Below, piece by piece: positions 20,268 through 29,185 of a stretch of DNA of 42,844 bases (its first letter is position 1; the number at the start of each line of letters is the position of its first letter). The notes under the pieces were generated by a model. The model made no database searches. It was not told where the DNA came from and worked only from the letters and a program-made list of their open reading frames with translations. The stretch comes from Entamoeba invadens IP1 (taxonomy: Eukaryota; Evosea; Mastigamoebida; Endamoebidae), in contig NW_004440432.1 of NCBI RefSeq assembly GCF_000330505.1, positions 319,211 to 362,054 on the forward strand, given 5' to 3'. The position numbers and the translations under genes are program-made.

Positions 20268-20825
20268 ATGGAAAATAAAATACTTATCAAACTTTTGGGT
20301 GTTCCATGTGTTGGTTGCACTTCAATATGTACTCGATACACAATGGACATATTCGTTGAAAATTATTACCAATGTATTTGTGAAGATTATTATTATAAGA
20401 CAGTAACTATAAAAGACAAAAAGTATGAGTTGGATATTTATGATTCTAGAGGCACATTAATATGTTATGATTTTACTGAGTTGATGATTAAACATTCAAA
20501 CATCATAGTTTTGGTATATTCTATTGATTCAAAAACATCATTTAATGAGATGTGTACAATATTAAATCTGGTTCACAAAACACTTGAAGTTGACACACTT
20601 CGAACCGTTCCAGCTGTCATCTGTGGTAATAAGAACGATCTGGAAAACAAAAGAGAAGTGAGTTATATTGAAGGACAAAAACTTGCTGAAAAAGAAGGTT
20701 GTCTTTTTTACGAAATTTTAGCATTAAAAAACACCAACTTAACTGAAATGTTCGAGAAAGCGGTGAGTTGCTATGTCAACACTAAATCAAATGAAACAGA
20801 ACAGAAATATGAAATATGCAAATAA
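20268..20825 (+). CDS. Ras-family small GTPase-like protein with degenerate G motifs
   Basis: 185 residues with the Ras fold throughout. G1 reads GVPCVGCTS, where the usual P-loop Lys is Cys. Switch I (YYQCICEDYYY) lacks the effector Thr (Ile at that place). G3 reads DSRGT instead of DTAGQ, so the catalytic Gln is Thr. G4 CGNKNDL is normal. G5 EILALK replaces ETSAK. The strands around them are well conserved (NIIVLVYSIDSKTSFNEM; REVSYIEGQKLAEKEG). There is no C-terminal CAAX box (it ends YEICK), so membrane anchoring by prenylation is not expected. Losing Lys16, Thr35 and Gln61 equivalents together suggests a pseudo-GTPase with little hydrolysis and altered nucleotide binding. The frame is intact, arguing for a maintained gene. 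Confidence 0.85.
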   Translation: MENKILIKLLGVPCVGCTSICTRYTMDIFVENYYQCICEDYYYKTVTIKDKKYELDIYDSRGTLICYDFTELMIKHSNIIVLVYSIDSKTSFNEMCTILNLVHKTLEVDTLRTVPAVICGNKNDLENKREVSYIEGQKLAEKEGCLFYEILALKNTNLTEMFEKAVSCYVNTKSNETEQKYEICK

Positions 20826-20992
20826 AAAAATAATAATAAGAATTATTATTTTTTATATTTTATTTTATAAATATTCATGGTTGTTAATATTTAAAAAGTC
20901 CCATCAATAATTCATTTAAAAATAAAATACAATATAATATAATACAACCCCAAACAATTTATACAGAATATCTAACTTATAATTGGCAAGTG
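20826..20992. terminator. Convergent 3' ends of the Ras-like and LRR-like genes
   Basis: The plus-strand Ras-like gene and the minus-strand LRR-like gene converge here with ~170 bases between stops. Runs such as ATAATAATAAG followed by TTATTATTTTTTATA right after the Ras-like stop form an AT-only stem and include TAATT-type sequence like that near Entamoeba poly(A) sites. Poly(A) addition for both mRNAs must lie within or just beyond this stretch. Confidence 0.3.
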
Positions 20993-23528
20993 TTACTGTT
21001 TTAAATTATATTCCATTTGCATCTCTTCCCAAAGACTGAGTTTTTCATTATGCAGTGACACTTCACAAAAACGGAGTCGAATTATTTTGATGTTGTAACA
21101 CTCAATTTGTTCGACTTTTGTTTCACCACACAAATAAATTGTCAGATTTCTACACCTTTTAACTGTTATTTCGGCATTAAAAGTTTGAAGACTTTTAAGT
21201 TCAATATTTGTACATTCCGTAACACTAATTGTGTTACTCATTAAATCTCCATTACTTCCATTGTTCATTTTAACAAGTTCCATTGAATTAAAAATCAGTT
21301 TGTTGTATCGTACATTTGAATTACATATTCTCCCTCTTTTGACTTTGATTCCAAATTGCTTGGGATCTGAGATGAACTCGACAAACGAATTGGCAATATT
21401 CAAACACTCCATATTCTCTTTCTTAAGTACTATAATACCCAATCGACAATTTATTATTAATAAGTTGTTTGTAGTTACAGCAAATGGGTTATCGTCGACA
21501 TTTGTGCACCTCAATAAAGTGATTCGCTCACAATTAAGTACATCCATAAACTGACTAAAGTTCGTCACATCAACAAATTTTTCACTTTGTAACACGTTAA
21601 ATTTGGGCTCAAGTGGGATGCCAATTAACGGCTTCAATTTGTTTGACGTGAACACAACGTCTGAGTAAACTTTCATCGCATTTAAACGGTTCTTGGTTTT
21701 TTCATTGGTAGAAAGAAGCTTACAATTTGGTGAGATAATAATTTGTGCAGCACTAAGTGCTTTGAACTCTCCACACACTTTAACGTTCTTCGACCGACAC
21801 AGTTGAATTGACACAAATGGACTATTTTCAAAATTTAAATCGCAATTATCACACATAAAAATGATCAGTTTTTTGCATAAAGGAAGTTTGATAGATATCT
21901 TTGAATTTTTAAAAATTCCAAGTGTCAAACTTTCAATTGTTTTTTCATCGAAAACGAATGTGTTACTATTATCTATTATTATTGATACTCAACTTTTTCA
22001 CATGGATCACACTTTTGTTAATACTTTGTGAATGAACTGCCTCTAATTTATTAATAACAGTGTTCGGTAAAAACGCAACGCTTGAGTTTGTTATTCTGAT
22101 ATTATTGTACTTTGTGTTGAGTAAAACGACTTTCTTGCAATTCAAAATGTCAAGCGAACATCTCACATTCTTGTTTTTCTTGTGATCTTCATTTAAACTT
22201 TTTCGTTGCAAAAATAAGATTTTTAGACTGCGACAACTCTCTACTTTGTAGCGCTGTGGACTCTCTATATACATTACAATTTTCATTTTTGTGTTATTTA
22301 TAAACCCGCAGTTCTCGCCATTGATATGAGGAAGAATGAATTCACACTGTTTACATCCATTTGCTTCAAAACTTTTTAATGATTTTAATTGAGAAAAATC
22401 AAATTCATTTAAAATTCCTTTTTTGATGACAACACGTTCAACATTTGGGAAGAGGAACTCTTTGACGTTCTTTGAAAAATTAATTGTGTTATCGTTTTCA
22501 TCGTTATTATAATCGACAACCACATTCCAGTGTTGACTTAACTCAACTTCTTTGACATTGTAAAAAGGACGTTTTGAAGATAAAGAACAGTCTTTACATT
22601 CAATTCTTTCGGGCAATATTTGTTCATTAGAACACACATAGTCGATGTGTTGTGAATATTTAGCATTAAATTTCACACAGTCAATATTTTCTAAATTGAG
22701 ACTTGATATATCAAAGACGGTAATAAATTCCGAACAGTATATTTTGATTTTTGAAGGCATGACTTGAGTAATGTAGTCATTCATTTTATGTATATCGTCT
22801 TCCGTTGTTTGATCGAAAAATGTTGATATCTTATTTGAATTCATTGGAATTATATAGTCGATATTGTGTGGTTTAATCAACGTATTACCAGCAGTGTATA
22901 TCTTTCCCATATCTCTTAAGTCGTCTTTATCATCTATCCATTTCTTATTGTACAAAAAGTAAATATTAGTATCGAACCTCTTCTTAATATTAGTAACAAT
23001 GTCTAAAATGTTATTTGAGTTATTTTTAGTTATAATCGAATTCGTTCGAATAAAAAGTTTTCGAGGGAATTTTGGTGTAACGAGAAAATTACTTGTTGCG
23101 TCACAGAACTTAGTATACAACTCAGGTAATATATTAATGTTTATTGCGAGTTCTTGAAGATTTTCAAAGACTCGTGCATAATCAAGTTTGGGTAAAAGTG
23201 TTTCTATCAATATCCCAGAAAGCACTTTGAAGGAATAACCAAGTCTGTTTAAAACAACTTCTGAGGTTGTATTTGTAATAACATAATTTCGTGCAAATTG
23301 TGATGTTATTGGATTATTATATCTGATAAAGTTTACATTCAAAGTAGTTGGGTGGAAGTGTTGGTCATATTTGTAAATGTCTTTGGCATTAGAAAACCAC
23401 GGGTTCACATGAATTGAGTCTGTCATAGATAAACATTTCTTTGAGACTTGTATAAATGTACGGACGTCATTAAATGTCTCCAAATGAAGAAATACATTCA
23501 TCATATAAAACATTTCTAACTTCGACAT
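20993..23528 (-). pseudogene. Large leucine-rich-repeat-like protein, split by one frameshift
   Basis: The ATG at 23528 opens a 519-residue frame that starts with an F-box-like helical segment common to Entamoeba LRR/BspA-type families (LEMFYMMNVFLHLETFNDVRTFIQVSKKC). Irregular LRR-like strands follow (for example NVERVVIKKGILNEFDFSQLKSL, then VESCRSLKILFLQRK). It ends at TAA 21969 in an AAT-repeat (KKLSINNNR). The next frame begins without a gap in the same repeat (SIIIDNSNTFVFDEKTIESL) and continues the same pattern (LPLCKKLIIFMCDNC; VKRCRNLTIYLC) for ~325 residues to 20993. One or two slipped bases in the AAT run would join both into a protein of ~840 residues. It may be one real gene with an assembly error, or a young pseudogene. 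The role is unknown; LRR proteins of this type usually bind other proteins. Confidence 0.62.
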
Positions 23529-23863
23529 AACGATAATTATAATTTGTTTCGAACTTTTTGAAGTATTTATAGATTGAGGATTTTATATTTAAATAAAAAT
23601 TATTTTTTTTGTTTAAAACAAAACCAAATGAATAATTTTATCTAAAAACGTGTATAAATAATAAATAATACATTTAATTGTTAATGTGACCTTCAAGATT
23701 ATTTCAGCCTAAAATTATTATAAATGTAAAGTTGATTTATTTATTTTTTTGCAAATAAGCATTTTATATTATATTTCGATATTTTTATTTATAATTATTA
23801 TGATTATTTTATTCGACTCGAATTTATTTTAAAAAAAGTTAAATCTAATTACAAAATGTAATA
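23529..23863. other. Spacer between the LRR-like gene and the pogo-like element
   Basis: AT-rich, no gene seen. It contains the promoter of the minus-strand LRR-like gene; no specific element can be picked with confidence. Confidence 0.3.
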
Positions 23864-25717
23864 CAGTCAAACCTCTCAATTTTGACATTTTTAGAAATTG
23901 AAAACCTTTTGATTTTGACATTTCAAGATAACAGAACAACAAGAAAAAACGCAAAAAAGATTTTTAAAAACTTTAAACTTGATAAACAAACACATGAAAA
24001 GAATTAAAGATCACAAACCAGTTAAAAGAAAACTCACTTCTTTAACTGTAGATGAAAAAGCTGATATTATTAAAAAGAAACTAGTTTTGACTGATGAACG
24101 TGTTGCAGAATGGGCATACAGTACATCCAGCTTATCCAAAAAACCTTCTCGGAGTTGGATCACCGGGCTTTCAATTGACAAACCACTTGTTGACAAAAGA
24201 TTGCTAAGTAGAGTTAAATACCCACTTTTTGAACAAAATCTGATGCTTGCCATAAACATGCTATTGGAAAATAACACACCGATACATGACGATGTTATTA
24301 TATACTTGGCCAACAGAACAAAGCTTAATATGAGTCAAGACAGTTATTTGATCAATCTTACTTTATCAAACGGGTTGTTAGATTCTTTCAAAAAACGACA
24401 CTCTCTCAGTATGCACAAGCAGTACGGAGAAACTCCTGTTGTTGACTTATCAATATGTAGTGATTACAACGAAACAATTCGAGTTATTGTAAAACACTTC
24501 CTTGATACTTATGGCCAAGAATCAATCTTCAATGTAGATGAAACTGGTCTTAACATACATTTTCTCGAACCATCATCGTTGAACATCAAAGAAGAAAAGG
24601 AAATTGGAATCGAGTGTGATAAAATACGGTTTACTGTATTTCTTGTTACAGATGTTACTGGTAAAAACCGAAGAAACCCAGTGGTAATTGGCAAGTCAGT
24701 AAAACCAAGAGGAATGACAAAGCAAATAGAACAGAAAAACCACATCATTTATTTGGATCAACAAAATGCTTGGATGAGCACTGTAATTTTTCAAAGATAC
24801 ATACTGGATTGGGATGCCGAAATAACCAACTCTCCAAATCCACACGAAACTATGTTCATCATTGACAACTGTTCAACACACAATTTGTTAATAAAAGTCG
24901 ACACTGAAATCAAAGTTATGAAACTTAACTATATATTCGTGATCTTTCTTCCGCCTAACGTAACTTCGGTTTATCAGCCTCTCGACACGGGTATCATATA
25001 CACTTTCAAGAAAAATTACCGGAAGCTATTTCTGCGCAACTTGGTCAATGTCGTTGAACACAATGTTAAAAATGTCACTTCTGATTCAAAGAAAGAAATC
25101 AAAAAAGCTAAGAAGCTTCCTTTTGTAGAGTGTTTGCCTTTTATTGACAGAGCTTGGTTGAGTGTAGAAAACAAAACAGTAACCAAATGTTGGTATAAAA
25201 CCACACTGTTGGGAGAACCTCGAGAAAGTTACATTGATGAAAACAACGAAAACGACATTGAAATACAACGTTCGATTGAAAAGCTAAGTAAAAGTGGTGT
25301 TGTAATCGAGAAAAGTTCAGATGAAGAATTTGTAGATAGAATGGATGAAAAGATACCACCTTTTATAACAAACAATGAACTTGAAATATTGGAATTTTCG
25401 AAAGAGACAACACCATTGGGAAATGTAACTACATTTGAAGATGAATTGTATACAGATGCCGATTCGTTATTGAAAAGAGTTATGGATTCAGAAATGCCAG
25501 AAAAAGAGAAAATAACAATTCTTAATTTTATATCAAAAGTGTTTAAAACTGCTTCTGAATACGTTTAAATGGGTTTTACCATAATTTAGTTTTTGCCTTG
25601 TTTTATCTTTGCGACTTATTACTGGACCTTTGAATTTTGACAATAGTATTTTTTTATTAATAATAAATAATTAAAAATGTCAGAATCAAAAGGTGTCAGA
25701 ATTGAAAGGTTTGACTG
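23864..25717 (+). mobile_element. Complete pogo/Tigger-like (Tc1/mariner superfamily) transposon
   Basis: A 1,854-bp element starting CAGTCAAACCTCTCAATTTT and ending in the reverse complement of CAGTCAAACCTTTCAATTCT; two substitutions separate the outer ~24 bp. A second inverted block, CCTTTTGATTTTGACATTT (left, ~23905) and its counterpart near 25673, extends the ends. Both ends abut TA (23862-23863 and 25718-25719), the TA target duplication of the superfamily. It carries one uninterrupted transposase gene. Intact ends plus an intact frame make this the only candidate autonomous element in the window. Confidence 0.92.
23994..25568 (+). CDS. pogo/Tigger-like transposase (CENP-B-type DNA-binding plus DDE_1)
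   Basis: 524 residues from ATG 23994; the frame upstream has no other ATG. N-terminal helix-turn-helix domains come first: LTVDEKADIIKKKLVLTDERVAEWA, then a second one ending SFKKRHSLSMHKQYGE, typical of CENP-B/Tc5 DNA binding. The catalytic domain has FNVDETGLN (first Asp), FIIDNCSTHN (second Asp) and FLPPNVTSVYQPLDTGIIYTFK (third acidic position, Asp in QPLD), the DDD layout of pogo/Tigger. An acidic C-terminal tail follows. The enzyme cuts and pastes the element into TA sites. All catalytic residues are present and there is no frameshift. Domesticated relatives exist in other eukaryotes, but the flanking TIRs show this is a transposon gene. Confidence 0.92.
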   Translation: MKRIKDHKPVKRKLTSLTVDEKADIIKKKLVLTDERVAEWAYSTSSLSKKPSRSWITGLSIDKPLVDKRLLSRVKYPLFEQNLMLAINMLLENNTPIHDDVIIYLANRTKLNMSQDSYLINLTLSNGLLDSFKKRHSLSMHKQYGETPVVDLSICSDYNETIRVIVKHFLDTYGQESIFNVDETGLNIHFLEPSSLNIKEEKEIGIECDKIRFTVFLVTDVTGKNRRNPVVIGKSVKPRGMTKQIEQKNHIIYLDQQNAWMSTVIFQRYILDWDAEITNSPNPHETMFIIDNCSTHNLLIKVDTEIKVMKLNYIFVIFLPPNVTSVYQPLDTGIIYTFKKNYRKLFLRNLVNVVEHNVKNVTSDSKKEIKKAKKLPFVECLPFIDRAWLSVENKTVTKCWYKTTLLGEPRESYIDENNENDIEIQRSIEKLSKSGVVIEKSSDEEFVDRMDEKIPPFITNNELEILEFSKETTPLGNVTTFEDELYTDADSLLKRVMDSEMPEKEKITILNFISKVFKTASEYV

Positions 25718-25835
25718 TAATATAATTTCAATAAAACTAAAAATGCAAGAAATTGTTTTTAACTTTTGTGGTTTGTATAACTCTAATCAAAAGCGTACAA
25801 TGTTCATTTAAAAGTAATATATAATTAATGATTTG
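25718..25835. other. Short spacer between the transposon and kinase copy 2
   Basis: About 120 bases with no recognised content. The transposon inserted just upstream of, or within, the eroded 5' end of the second receptor kinase. Confidence 0.3.
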
Positions 25836-28274
25836 ACAATTGACTCTGATTGTGTTTCATCTGAACACATTTGCGTTGGCAATTACACCAATACATTACT
25901 TCTGACTTTTAAACTGATCAAAAATTCAACTCTTTACATCACAGGAAATATTTACATTAGAGGAAATTCAACTTTTTTATATGAAAGATAGTACAAAAAC
26001 TTCTCTATTTCTCGACGTTTCAATTTATGGAAGTTCGACAAATATTTTTGAAGGCAATTCTTATTTTCAAACATTTGCTTTTTTCCCATATTTATGGTAA
26101 TGTGACAATTATTGCACAAGGAAACTCCAATGTGGCAGCCAAAGACAAATCCCGAATAAATTTTATAGAAAATTCAAAATTATTTTTAGAAGAAAATGCA
26201 ACAATATTTTCTGATAAAAATATAAGTGTTTACATTTTTTTCTCGAATATTACTTGGTGGATACTCTAATATGATTGCTCAATAAAGACTAAACGTGTAT
26301 GCAAACGCGGAGTTATCAATGAAAGAAAATTCAAAATTGGATGTGTTTGTAATATTAAGTTGAGTAACAATAGTGTGAATGAAAAACATGGAAATGCTAT
26401 TATAACTTGTAAAGGTGATTTTACAGTAAATAAAACTGTTTCATCAAATTTTTATGATGATTCAAAATCAAATATTACGAAAAATGTGTTGATAAAAGAA
26501 ATGCAATATTTAGCGTTGCTGGTTTTGCAATTTTAATTTCAGAATAAAAAATGTTGTTAAAAGATAAATTAATAAGTGGTATAAGTGATAATTCACAACC
26601 CATTCTAAAAAACGGATTGTAGTTAAATTAATGGGTGTAGTGTTGAAGTAACACAAAATAAGTGTTCCAAATGTCAAAGTAAGTATTTTATTATAAACTC
26701 GAATGAATGTGAAAAGTGTGATAACAACTGAAAGACGTGTATGTTGAATGAAAAGCAATGTACATTATGTGAACCATCTCAAGTTTTATTATTAAATAAC
26801 ACATGTTTCGGTCTTTCCCAAGTATCAAATTGTTATAAAATAACAAATTCAAAATGCTCCAAGTGTTCATTTTGGAATGTTCCAAGTGGTGATAACATTT
26901 CATGTGAATCACAAATAGTGTGGTGGGTCTTTTTAATTGCTGTTTTTTATACGTGTTCATATTGATTTTAATTTCCATTAATATGATTATTATTGTCACA
27001 AAGAAAATACTAAATAGAATACACACAAAAACCATCGAAAAAACCACAACACTTTTTGAAATGAAAAGATCTAATGTCATATTTGAAGCACTTCAAAATG
27101 GGATCTGTGTGTCTTCCAAAGTAATTTTTTTAACTCTAAATCAACAGAAATTCCAGTCGAACAAGAAAGTCGTAAAATGTTTAGTGTTGGAACACAAACA
27201 AAAATGTAATCAAAAATCAGTTAACTATTTCTGTGAATTCTGATAAAATTACAATAAAAATTGCCCCGGAAATCGTTTCGTTAAAGAGAGGATATGCATG
27301 TGAATTTTCATTTTATTTAAACCCTCATTGCACATGTCAAATTGAAAATGTGCTTCAAATTGTCTCAAAGAATTTTAAAAATGGAGATGAAAAATACAAC
27401 ACAATTTCTTTACACGGAACAACACAACAATCCACACGAATTGATTATGACGAGTTGGTTGAAGAAAATAAACTTGGCGAAGGATCTTTTGGAATTGTTT
27501 ATAAAGGCACTTACAGAAAACATATCGTCGCAACCAAGAAGATGAAAAAATATCATGGATGATAATGCCATAGATGAATTTATTAACGAAGTTTCTATGT
27601 TAGACAAATTCCGCAGTGAGTATATCGTCCACTTCTATGGCGCCGTTTTCATACCAAATAAAGTGTGTACGGTAACCGAGTTTGCTCAATTTGGAAGCTT
27701 ACAGGACTTGATGAATCACAAAAATTCAAATGAAATTGATGTAATACTTCGTGTTAAAACGATGAAAGATACTTCAAAAGGAATAATATATTTACATAAC
27801 AACGGAATTTTACACAGAGATATCAAACCAGACAATTTTTTGGTTGTTTCACTTGATTTAAACAGCAATGTGAATGCAAAATTGACTGATTTTGGAAGTA
27901 GTAGAAATGTTAATATGTTGATGACTAACATGACATTCACCAAAGGTATTGGTACATCAAAGTACATGGCGCCTGAAATTTTAAAACAACAAAAGTACAC
28001 AAAAAGTGCCGACATCTATTCATTTGGAATAACATTGTACGAAGTGTTTGGATGGTGTGAAGCTTATCAACATACGAAATTTAAATTTCCATGGAAAATA
28101 GCAGAATTTGTAATTAAAGGAAACCATCTTAAAATAATTGAACAGATTACTGAAGAACAATACACTCTCATTGAAATGTGTTGGCGTTATGACGAAAACA
28201 ACAGAATTTCATCGTTTCAAATTGAAGATTGTCTTGAAAAAATGATGCAATCATTGAATTATACAAATAATTAA
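25836..28274 (+). pseudogene. Transmembrane receptor kinase (Entamoeba TMK type), copy 2, broken ectodomain
   Basis: The 5' part is eroded. It first holds repeats of the form NSTLYITGNIYIRGNSTFL and NFIENSKLFLEENATIFSDKN, a beta-solenoid-like ectodomain. Short cysteine pairs follow (CSKCQ, CEKCDNN, CTLCEPS, CSKCSF; ~26660-26870) and a membrane segment (WWVFLIAVF, then ILILISINMIIIV in another frame). The juxtamembrane stretch IAPEIVSLKRGYACEFSFY aligns with kinase copy 1. The kinase domain begins IDYDELVEENKLGEGSFGIVYK and has VATKK (Lys kept), then a frameshift in the A-run of KKMKK (~27545). From 27555 one frame carries the rest: HRDIKPDN, DFGSS, SKYMAPEIL, to TAA at 28274. Because the ectodomain is multiply broken, no receptor can be made. 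Confidence 0.85.
27555..28274 (+). CDS. Open kinase fragment of copy 2 (alphaC to C-lobe end)
   Basis: A 239-residue frame from ATG 27555 keeps nearly all of a TKL-like kinase from the alphaC helix onward: EFINEVSMLDKFRSEYIV (alphaC Glu), LHRDIKPDNF, KLTDFGSSRN, GTSKYMAPEIL, SADIYSFGITLYEV, and the C-lobe end. It lacks the glycine loop and ATP-binding Lys, which sit in another frame upstream, so as written it would not be an active kinase. It is listed separately because a gene caller may report it as a protein kinase. Confidence 0.7.
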   Translation: MDDNAIDEFINEVSMLDKFRSEYIVHFYGAVFIPNKVCTVTEFAQFGSLQDLMNHKNSNEIDVILRVKTMKDTSKGIIYLHNNGILHRDIKPDNFLVVSLDLNSNVNAKLTDFGSSRNVNMLMTNMTFTKGIGTSKYMAPEILKQQKYTKSADIYSFGITLYEVFGWCEAYQHTKFKFPWKIAEFVIKGNHLKIIEQITEEQYTLIEMCWRYDENNRISSFQIEDCLEKMMQSLNYTNN

Positions 28275-28439
28275 ATGTTTTACAGAAACGCTTATTTGTT
28301 TAATGTTTTTATACTAATGAATTATAATTTAATTCCTAATTACTTTGTAGACTTCAGTACAGCCCATTATAAATTTCATTCAAATTATAAAATATATCAT
28401 CAACTAAGTAATAAAACAACAATAATAATTGAATAAACT
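28275..28439. other. Convergent 3' ends of kinase copy 2 and the serpin-like gene
   Basis: About 165 AT-rich bases between two stops facing each other. It holds AAATTGAATAA-like and TAATT-like sequence that may serve poly(A) addition, but no definite signal. Confidence 0.3.
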
Positions 28440-28970
28440 TCAATATTTTGGGTTTGTAATTTTCCCAAAGAAAAGAGGCAACTTATATCTGCCCAATATC
28501 GAAAAATAAAAAGGTTTATCTATCACAACAGGTCTTGGTTCATCAAAGGGACCACAACAACAAAAAGTAGCAGCAATAGCCGTTGCTGCTGTTGCCTCTG
28601 TTCCATTTTCGTCGACCTTAACAACGGCTTTATGAATTGCATCAGACACATAAAATTTTCCCTTCGCCATTTTCGAGAAATTTGCATCACAAGAAAATGG
28701 TAAATTCAGACCAAGTTTCCTCAATTGTTGGACCATATTAACACTACTTTCAACTGAAAATTTTGGGAACGTGACAGACCGTTTTTCTGGGAAGTTTTGA
28801 GATAAAGACCTCATGATTTCATAGATCTCCCCCTCTCGTGCCTTTTCGAACTTTTCGATATCATTTGGCATAACAAATGCAATTTGGTTGTTGGTATCTG
28901 AATATGACAAACAACAAGCAGTGTATTCATTACTGAACACTGCAGCCGAACACACTTTGTTGGACAACAT
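28440..28970 (-). CDS. Serpin C-terminal half with intact reactive-centre loop
   Basis: 176 residues, intact from ATG 28970. It matches the second half of the serpin fold: AFVMPNDIEKFEKA (strand and helix before the C sheet), VTFPKFSVESSVNMVQQLRKLGL, FSKMAKGKFYVSDAIHKAVVKVDENGTEATAATAI (breach strand and RCL hinge), ATFCCCGPF (reactive centre) and DKPFYFSILG (C-terminal strand). The small, uncharged hinge fits an inhibitory serpin, and counting from the hinge Glu places P1 at or beside the CCC run. Normal serpins have ~370 residues; helices A-F and most of sheet A are missing, and stops lie directly upstream, so this is a 5'-truncated duplicate. Whether it is expressed is unknown. Confidence 0.82.
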   Translation of the reverse strand: MLSNKVCSAAVFSNEYTACCLSYSDTNNQIAFVMPNDIEKFEKAREGEIYEIMRSLSQNFPEKRSVTFPKFSVESSVNMVQQLRKLGLNLPFSCDANFSKMAKGKFYVSDAIHKAVVKVDENGTEATAATAIAATFCCCGPFDEPRPVVIDKPFYFSILGRYKLPLFFGKITNPKY

Positions 28971-29185
28971 GGTGACTATTAATGACTAATAAAATACAAT
29001 GAATATAATTCTTTGTTTTGTTATAAAAATGTAAATTATATGTATACACGTTTTATTTTTTTTGCTGTAAACATATTAAATTAAAAAAATGTATGAATAC
29101 TTTTAAAAATAATTATATTCTATAAATATTTATCAAACAAAAATTGTTGTTAAGCAACAAAATTCATCAAACTCTTATTTAATCT
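28971..29185. other. Spacer between two minus-strand genes
   Basis: About 215 AT-rich bases upstream of the serpin fragment and downstream of the CXXC protein. Nothing else is recognised. Confidence 0.3.
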
